In this document: one piece after another, positions 23,889 to 27,862 of the stretch
How positions within the stretch are numbered: the first letter of the stretch is position 1
Layout of the letters: each line of letters starts with the position of its first letter
IMG/VR virus record: IMGVR_UViG_3300025131_010687
Span: 1-27,862 of that record
Source of the DNA: a virus
Direction: 5' to 3' (one strand)
DNA length: 27,862 nt
The notes under the pieces: generated by a model
Database searches by the model: none
What the model saw: the letters and a program-made list of their open reading frames with translations, nothing else
What the model was told of the DNA's origin: nothing
Position numbers and translations under genes: made by a program

Positions 23889-24856
23889 AAGCGATAATAA
23901 CCGGAGTAACAGGACAAGATGGGTCATATTTGGCGGAATTGTTATTAAAAAAAGGCTATGAGGTGATCGGATTAAAAAGGCGCTCTTCCACTATTTGTAC
24001 CGAGCGTATCGATCCCATTTACGAGCATCCTAACTTCTATTTGCGTTATTTTAATTTAAACGATAGTGGGTGTTTTTGGAGACTTTTGCTGGAATATCAA
24101 CCGGATGAAGTGTACAATTTGGGGGCCCAATCTCATGTGAAAGTCTCTTTCGAAACTCCCGAAGAAACCGTGAAGAGCATCGCTTTGGGAACTTTGCGCC
24201 AACTAGAAGCTATTCGTACGATCAATCCGGCCATTCGCTTCTATCAAGCCTCTTCCTCTGAGATGTTTGGAATTAATGTAAATTATCCTTATAACGAGGA
24301 ATCGGTTTCGATCCCAGCTTCCCCCTATGCATGTGCTAAAGTATTTGCGCACAATTTAGTTAAAAATTATAGAGCTAGTTATGGGCTTTATGCGTGTAGT
24401 GGTATTCTTTTCAACCATGAATCGCCCCGTCGAGGCGAAACCTTCGTCACTCGGAAAATTTCCTTAGCTGCAGCTAAAATTAAATTAGGACTACAGGATA
24501 AATTATATTTGGGGAACTTAGAAGGAAAGCGAGATTGGGGATTTGCAGGAGATTATGTAGAAGCAATGTGGCTCATGATGCAGCAACAACATCCCGAAGA
24601 TTTTGTTATTGCCACGGGCATAATGAAGTCTGTACAAGATTTTGTAGAATGCGTTTTTGATTATGCTAAACTGGACTATAAAAAATATGTGGCAGTTGAT
24701 GATCAGCTGAAACGTCCCCAAGAGGTACCGGCTCTACAAGGTGATTATTCTAAGGCCCAAAAAATATTGAAATGGGGCCCTCGCGTTACTTTTGAGGAAT
24801 TAGCAGTGATGATGTATGAATCGGACTTACAAAAGCTACAAAGGAAGACGAGATGA
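23885..24856 (+). CDS. gmd: GDP-mannose 4,6-dehydratase
   Basis: This 323-residue SDR enzyme is slightly shorter than bacterial Gmd (about 345-370). TGVTGQDGSYL (6-16) is the Gxx(G)xxG NAD(P)-binding loop. KRRSSTICTERID (31-43) is the Gmd-type NADP phosphate block. QASSSEMFG (121-129) carries S125 and E126, and SPYACAK (146-152) is the YxxxK pair Y148/K152. NHESPRRGETFVTRKI (177-192) is a diagnostic Gmd block. It converts GDP-mannose to GDP-4-keto-6-deoxy-mannose, which the neighbouring aminotransferase can aminate. Its start overlaps the aminotransferase stop (ATGA), supporting one pathway. Confidence 0.93.
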   Translation: MKAIITGVTGQDGSYLAELLLKKGYEVIGLKRRSSTICTERIDPIYEHPNFYLRYFNLNDSGCFWRLLLEYQPDEVYNLGAQSHVKVSFETPEETVKSIALGTLRQLEAIRTINPAIRFYQASSSEMFGINVNYPYNEESVSIPASPYACAKVFAHNLVKNYRASYGLYACSGILFNHESPRRGETFVTRKISLAAAKIKLGLQDKLYLGNLEGKRDWGFAGDYVEAMWLMMQQQHPEDFVIATGIMKSVQDFVECVFDYAKLDYKKYVAVDDQLKRPQEVPALQGDYSKAQKILKWGPRVTFEELAVMMYESDLQKLQRKTR

Positions 24857-25206
24857 GTGTTGAAATGAAAGAAATTTCCTATGAAATTAAAAAGAATACA
24901 ATTGCTATTGATTTTGATGGCGTTTTACATCAATATTCTAAAGGGTGGCAAGGGCTGTACAATGCTTATGACCCGCCTATGAAAGGGGCCGTTGCGGCCA
25001 TTAAAAAACTGAAAGCCTCTGGCTATCGTCTGGTGATTTTTTCTAGTCGGGCAGTCCCGGTGATCCAAGAGTGGCTTCACAAATATGATTTAGATGATTG
25101 TTTCGAAGAGGTCACAAACACTAAAATCCCAGCCCGTGTTTATATAGATGATCGTGCTTATCATTTCGACACATGGGAAAAAACGATGGAGGACTTGTTT
25201 GATTGA
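24853..25206 (+). CDS. HAD-like phosphatase
   Basis: This 117-residue small HAD protein is without a cap domain. IAIDFDGVLHQ (17-27) is motif I with D20 and D22, VIFSSRAVPV (61-70) is motif II, K91 is in the KIPARVYIDDRAYHFD stretch, and D99/D100 are motif IV. Such small HAD proteins are frequent in T4-like phages. It overlaps the gmd stop (ATGA). Its end contains the ribosome binding site for the APS kinase gene. A sugar-phosphate or nucleotide substrate is possible. None can be read from the sequence. Confidence 0.85.
   Translation: MSVEMKEISYEIKKNTIAIDFDGVLHQYSKGWQGLYNAYDPPMKGAVAAIKKLKASGYRLVIFSSRAVPVIQEWLHKYDLDDCFEEVTNTKIPARVYIDDRAYHFDTWEKTMEDLFD
25188..25193 (+). promoter_or_regulatory. 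Strong ribosome binding site for a TTG start
   Basis: GGAGGA lies five bases before TTG 25199 within the end of the HAD gene. It favours TTG over the in-frame ATG at 25148 as start of the APS kinase gene, because the longer reading would make only out-of-frame HAD sequence. Confidence 0.7.
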
Positions 25207-25933
25207 TTCGAGCAAAAGAAGCTGGAGCAAAGCCGGAAGTTGGAAAGTATTGGGGTTTCTCGTTCTTTCCTCTCTTGCTTATGCCGCCACAGGCTCTTTA
25301 AAGCAAACTTCTGTAGTGGCCATCGTTTATCAGTTGGTAATGCTAGCCCTATTTGTGATTCATGAAAAGGTATGGAATAAGATCCAGTGGGGAAAAACAA
25401 GTGGTTTATTTATCCAAATGACAGGTATGAGCGGCGCCGGTAAGACCACTTTGGCCAAAAGCGTAGGGCAAAATTTACAGAAACAAGGGATCAAAGTGGA
25501 GGTAATCGATGGCGATGAATATAGAACAAATTTATGTCAAGATTTGGGATTTACACGGCAAGATAGAGAGGAAAATATACGAAGGCTATCGTTTGTGGGG
25601 AAAGTACTTGGCCGCAATAATGTAGTATGCATTATGTCGGCTATTAATCCCTATAATACAACGCGTAGCCATATTAAACAAGCCTCTCCTAATTCTAAAT
25701 TAGTATATATTAAATGCGATTTGGAAGAATTAAAAAAACGAGACACCAAAGGTCTTTACGAGAGAGCGCTCCTTCCCGATGGAGACCCAAATAAGGTTTA
25801 TAATTTTACCGGGATTTCCGATCCCTTTGATGTCCCAGCCGACCCAGATTTAATTATTGAAACCGACAAAGAATCTTTAACTAATTCCATAATCAAATTG
25901 GAAAAATTAATTTTAAAAAGTATTGGAGGATAA
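25199..25933 (+). CDS. cysC: DUF2061 membrane domain fused to APS kinase (TTG start)
   Basis: This 244-residue protein has RSWSKAGSWKVLGFLVLSSL and ALFVIHEKVWNKIQWG at its start. Residues 1-65 thus form a DUF2061 domain with two membrane helices (about 18-34 and 38-57). APS kinase follows: P-loop GMSGAGKT (76-83), IDGDEYR (103-109) in place of the DGDxxR block, LGFTRQDREENIRR (116-129) and KGLYERA (184-190), all typical of CysC. The reaction phosphorylates adenylylsulfate to PAPS, the donor used by the sulfotransferase at 20857. No ATP sulfurylase is in the window, so APS must come from the host or elsewhere in the genome. The membrane domain should hold the enzyme at the inner membrane. Confidence 0.88.
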   Translation: MIDSSKRSWSKAGSWKVLGFLVLSSLAYAATGSLKQTSVVAIVYQLVMLALFVIHEKVWNKIQWGKTSGLFIQMTGMSGAGKTTLAKSVGQNLQKQGIKVEVIDGDEYRTNLCQDLGFTRQDREENIRRLSFVGKVLGRNNVVCIMSAINPYNTTRSHIKQASPNSKLVYIKCDLEELKKRDTKGLYERALLPDGDPNKVYNFTGISDPFDVPADPDLIIETDKESLTNSIIKLEKLILKSIGG

Positions 25934-25934
25934 T

Positions 25935-26225
25935 ATGAGAGATATTACGATGACAGATCAAGCTGTAGGCGCTGTAATGATGGCGTTGCAGAAAAGTTTA
26001 ATGGAACAAAGCGACATTGTTCCGGTACTCAAGGGCTTCAAATTTGCCGCTACACAAGAAGGGTTGACGGTGATTAACCCGCCTTTGGTTAAGTTTAATG
26101 AGGAGACAACGGAGATTTTCCGCGAGGCCCAGCGCAATGAGTTGAGTGAAGTGTCCACTAGCGAAAGGGCGTCCGATCCCGGGGGCTTTGATGTTGTGAC
26201 GACACAGCCTACTACTTCGGATTAA
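25935..26225 (+). CDS. Conserved small phage protein, unknown function
   Basis: This 96-residue protein starts at ATG 25935, with GGAGGA at 25925-25930. It begins MRDITMTDQAVGAVMMALQ and has SDIVPVLKGFKFAATQEGL in the middle, the pattern of a small protein conserved in T4-like marine phages. The C-terminal third is Ser/Thr/Asp rich and probably disordered. No catalytic motif is visible. It returns the gene order to phage core genes after the sugar region. Confidence 0.72.
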   Translation: MRDITMTDQAVGAVMMALQKSLMEQSDIVPVLKGFKFAATQEGLTVINPPLVKFNEETTEIFREAQRNELSEVSTSERASDPGGFDVVTTQPTTSD

Positions 26226-26226
26226 G

Positions 26227-26475
26227 ATGCCCATATATTTATATGACTGTCGTGGGTGTAAAATTAGTTTTACAATAAGACATGGAATGGACGAGACATG
26301 CGCAGAATGCTTAACGTGCGGTTCTGATAATGTCGTACGCCTTCCTGCTGATTTTACCAATCGTTCTAAATCCATTGTGCGTTCTAAAAAAGTGGGAGAT
26401 ACAACTAAAGATTTTATAGAAAGTGCGAGACAAGATTTAAAAACACAAAAAGAGGAACTAGAGGAACAAAGATGA
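26227..26475 (+). CDS. FmdB-like zinc-ribbon protein
   Basis: This 82-residue protein begins MPIYLYDCRGC, the FmdB-family start. It has the CxxC pairs C8/C11 and C28/C31, with an extra C25. ETCAECLTCGSDNVVRLP follows the family pattern. The rest is a charged helix. Such zinc ribbons are common in T4-like phages near late-gene regulators. A transcription-related role is guessed from neighbours only. The next gene overlaps by ATGA. Confidence 0.83.
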   Translation: MPIYLYDCRGCKISFTIRHGMDETCAECLTCGSDNVVRLPADFTNRSKSIVRSKKVGDTTKDFIESARQDLKTQKEELEEQR

Positions 26476-26792
26476 ATTGGGCTATTTTTTATTTAAGCTT
26501 ATCATTGATTTTTAATGTACTGTTTATTTGGTATATTATTAAAATGATCAAACGCGTTTTAGCCTTTCAAGATCGATTAGATGATTTTGTAGAGAGCTTA
26601 GAGACCTATGAAGGCCATGTGGATGTCATCTATAATCTGGAAACATATTATGGCGATGAAACATTGGGCAATCTTTTAAGGCACTCTAAAGCTGTTGTTG
26701 AAGAATGCCAAGAGTTCAGAGCGCTATATTATGGCGAAGAATCAGTCAAGTTTGATGATTATAATGAACTGGAGATCGTTGATGGCCCGTAA
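26472..26792 (+). CDS. Small membrane-anchored phage protein
   Basis: This 106-residue protein has a single N-terminal membrane helix (IFYLSLSLIFNVLFIWYIIK) followed by KMIKR, so the soluble part probably stays in the cytoplasm. That part is acidic and helical (DRLDDFVESLETYEGHVDVI, then LLRHSKAVVEECQEF). Proteins of this layout are conserved in T4-like marine phages. I know no function. Its last 11 bases overlap the sigma factor gene. Confidence 0.72.
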   Translation: MNWAIFYLSLSLIFNVLFIWYIIKMIKRVLAFQDRLDDFVESLETYEGHVDVIYNLETYYGDETLGNLLRHSKAVVEECQEFRALYYGEESVKFDDYNELEIVDGP

Positions 26793-27468
26793 ACGAAAAA
26801 ATTATTATTTCACTTTAGAGCACGAACAGGCAATTATAGATTACTGTTCTACGGAGGATTCTAAAAGCAGAAATGAATTGTACAAAGTTTGGATTGGTCC
26901 CGTTTTTGATGAAATGGTGGACAAAATCGTTTATACCTATCGATTCACCACCCTTCCGAATATCGATGCCTTGCGTGACGACTGTAAAAATTGGTTAATT
27001 ACTATATTAGATAAATACGACCCCTCGAAAGGCTCTAAAGCCTTCACCTATTTCAGCGTGGTTACAAAAAATTGGTTTATTCATCAAGTTAAAAAAACGA
27101 GCAAAAAAGCCAAAAGAGAAGTTCTTTTGGAAGATTATTTTATTGATAGTACTACTATGCACCAGGCTCACGCTTTAATCGAACGCAATACTATTATTGA
27201 GGATCGGATTAAGGTTGAATTTTTTACTCATTTAAAAGAAGAAGTGGATTCATGGCATGAGTTACCTTTAAAGCCCAATGAAAAGAAAACCGTTCAAGCT
27301 ATTCAAGTGCTATTTGATGAGTCCGAGAAAATAGATATTTTTAATAAAAAAGCTATTTACTTATATATAAGGGAAATTACTGGACTAAATACAAAACAAG
27401 TAGTAAGCTCCCTCAACAGAATTAGACGAAGATACAGAGAGTTTAAAAAAGAATGGGACGAAAAATAA
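26782..27468 (+). CDS. T4 gp55-like late sigma factor
   Basis: This is a 228-residue protein. I chose the ATG at 26782 (MARKRKNYYF). The longer in-frame start at 26695 reads through the previous gene. The middle, CKNWLITILDKYDPSKGSKAFTYFSVVTKNWFIHQVK, matches sigma region 2 (F/Y-DP-xxG-x-A-FTYF-xxxxNxFI), as in T4 gp55 and its cyanophage relatives. The C-terminal helices (NRIRRRYREFKKEW) may mediate polymerase or sliding-clamp contact. In T4, gp55 directs host RNA polymerase to late promoters. I saw no perfect TATAAATA element between genes here, though I did not score every position. Confidence 0.75.
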   Translation: MARKRKNYYFTLEHEQAIIDYCSTEDSKSRNELYKVWIGPVFDEMVDKIVYTYRFTTLPNIDALRDDCKNWLITILDKYDPSKGSKAFTYFSVVTKNWFIHQVKKTSKKAKREVLLEDYFIDSTTMHQAHALIERNTIIEDRIKVEFFTHLKEEVDSWHELPLKPNEKKTVQAIQVLFDESEKIDIFNKKAIYLYIREITGLNTKQVVSSLNRIRRRYREFKKEWDEK

Positions 27469-27755
27469 ACGATCTTGAGGCTTATATTGATGAAGCCATC
27501 ACTAATATTCGGGATGATAGAGCCATCACCTCGGCGCTTTTAACAGATATTTTTAATGAGCTACAACAAACTAAAGACATAGATATTCATCGTAATTTAG
27601 GCGCAATTGCGTCTAAATATGTGGAAACGCTTCAACGTTCTAACGAACAGTTGGTAAAAATTACCGCCATATTAAATAAAAGACAGGATGTTTCAGATTC
27701 TTTAGACGAAGACGACAAAAAAGAACTGTTTGATCTAATCCAAGGTAGCAATTAA
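27453..27755 (+). CDS. Small phage protein, unknown function
   Basis: This 100-residue protein starts inside the last 16 bases of the sigma gene. It is helical and charged (NDLEAYIDEAITNIRDDRAI, LNKRQDVSDSLDEDDKKELF). It may be a coiled-coil or adaptor protein. Similar small proteins follow gp55-like genes in marine T4-like phages as far as I recall, but no function is known to me. Confidence 0.68.
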   Translation: MGRKINDLEAYIDEAITNIRDDRAITSALLTDIFNELQQTKDIDIHRNLGAIASKYVETLQRSNEQLVKITAILNKRQDVSDSLDEDDKKELFDLIQGSN

Positions 27756-27862
27756 TGGCCGACTGGAAGGAAACTTATAACGACGCAGTGAATCAAACGT
27801 TATATGATTATAATGAAACTCGTCGCTTGATCGATCCAGATACGACTGAATGCCTCAAGCAA
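27755..27862 (+). CDS. N-terminal fragment of a protein cut by the window edge
   Basis: ATG 27755 overlaps the previous TAA by one base and an open frame of 36 codons runs to the window end. It begins MADWKETYNDAVNQTLYDYN and continues ETRRLIDPDTTECLKQ. No family is recognisable from so few residues. The tight overlap and + strand fit the same operon. Confidence 0.55.
   Translation, partial: MADWKETYNDAVNQTLYDYNETRRLIDPDTTECLKQ

Overview
The window is a gene-dense stretch of a tailed double-stranded DNA phage, most likely a marine T4-like (myovirus-type) phage of a Gram-negative bacterium. The evidence is a PIN-PhoH protein, a gp55-like late sigma factor, an FmdB-type zinc ribbon, a Cas4-like PD-(D/E)XK nuclease, many small phage-type proteins, and ATGA or near-zero gene spacing. 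All genes but one are on the + strand. The exception is a lipoprotein trypsin-like protease at 8524-9318. No stretch over 300 bases lacks a gene. I saw no tRNA, insertion sequence, CRISPR array or convincing intrinsic terminator. The host cannot be named. The lipobox and the DUF2061 domain fit a Gram-negative host. The one-piece tmRNA differs from the two-piece form typical of alphaproteobacteria.

Region 1 (1-4642) holds the tail end of a possible nucleotidyltransferase, a small protein whose N-terminus resembles a T4 capsid-targeting sequence, an HExxH zincin-like protein, a short coiled-coil protein, a large fusion of a ligase-like nucleotidyltransferase with an NMNAT-like domain, and an acidic protein with three copies of an LRxx(V/I)R helix motif. 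That motif also ends the zincin-like protein, so these proteins may share a partner, possibly in the head.

Region 2 (4643-11695) holds an AT-rich Fis-like HTH gene overlapping a complete one-piece tmRNA (tag ANDNVEFDFALAA), an FtsZ/tubulin-like GTPase, two small genes, an archaeal-type (type II) GAPDH homologue, the serine protease, PIN-PhoH, a small conserved protein and a second HExxH metalloprotease. This looks like host takeover: ribosome rescue, a cytoskeletal polymer and central carbon metabolism.

Region 3 (11696-25933) starts with the Cas4-like nuclease and continues as about 13 kb of sugar genes: five or six glycosyltransferases (one a GT4-GT2 fusion), three methyltransferases (one fused to a kinase-like domain), a GNAT acetyltransferase, a PAPS-type sulfotransferase, a perosamine-synthase-like aminotransferase, GDP-mannose 4,6-dehydratase, a HAD phosphatase and a DUF2061-APS kinase fusion. 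Read together, the phage appears able to make GDP-perosamine or a close relative, make PAPS, and build a methylated, acylated and sulfated glycan. The target (virion, host surface or another polymer) is not shown by the sequence.

Region 4 (25935-27862) returns to compact phage core genes: a small conserved protein, the FmdB-like zinc ribbon, a membrane-anchored small protein, the gp55-like sigma factor and two small proteins, the last cut by the window edge.
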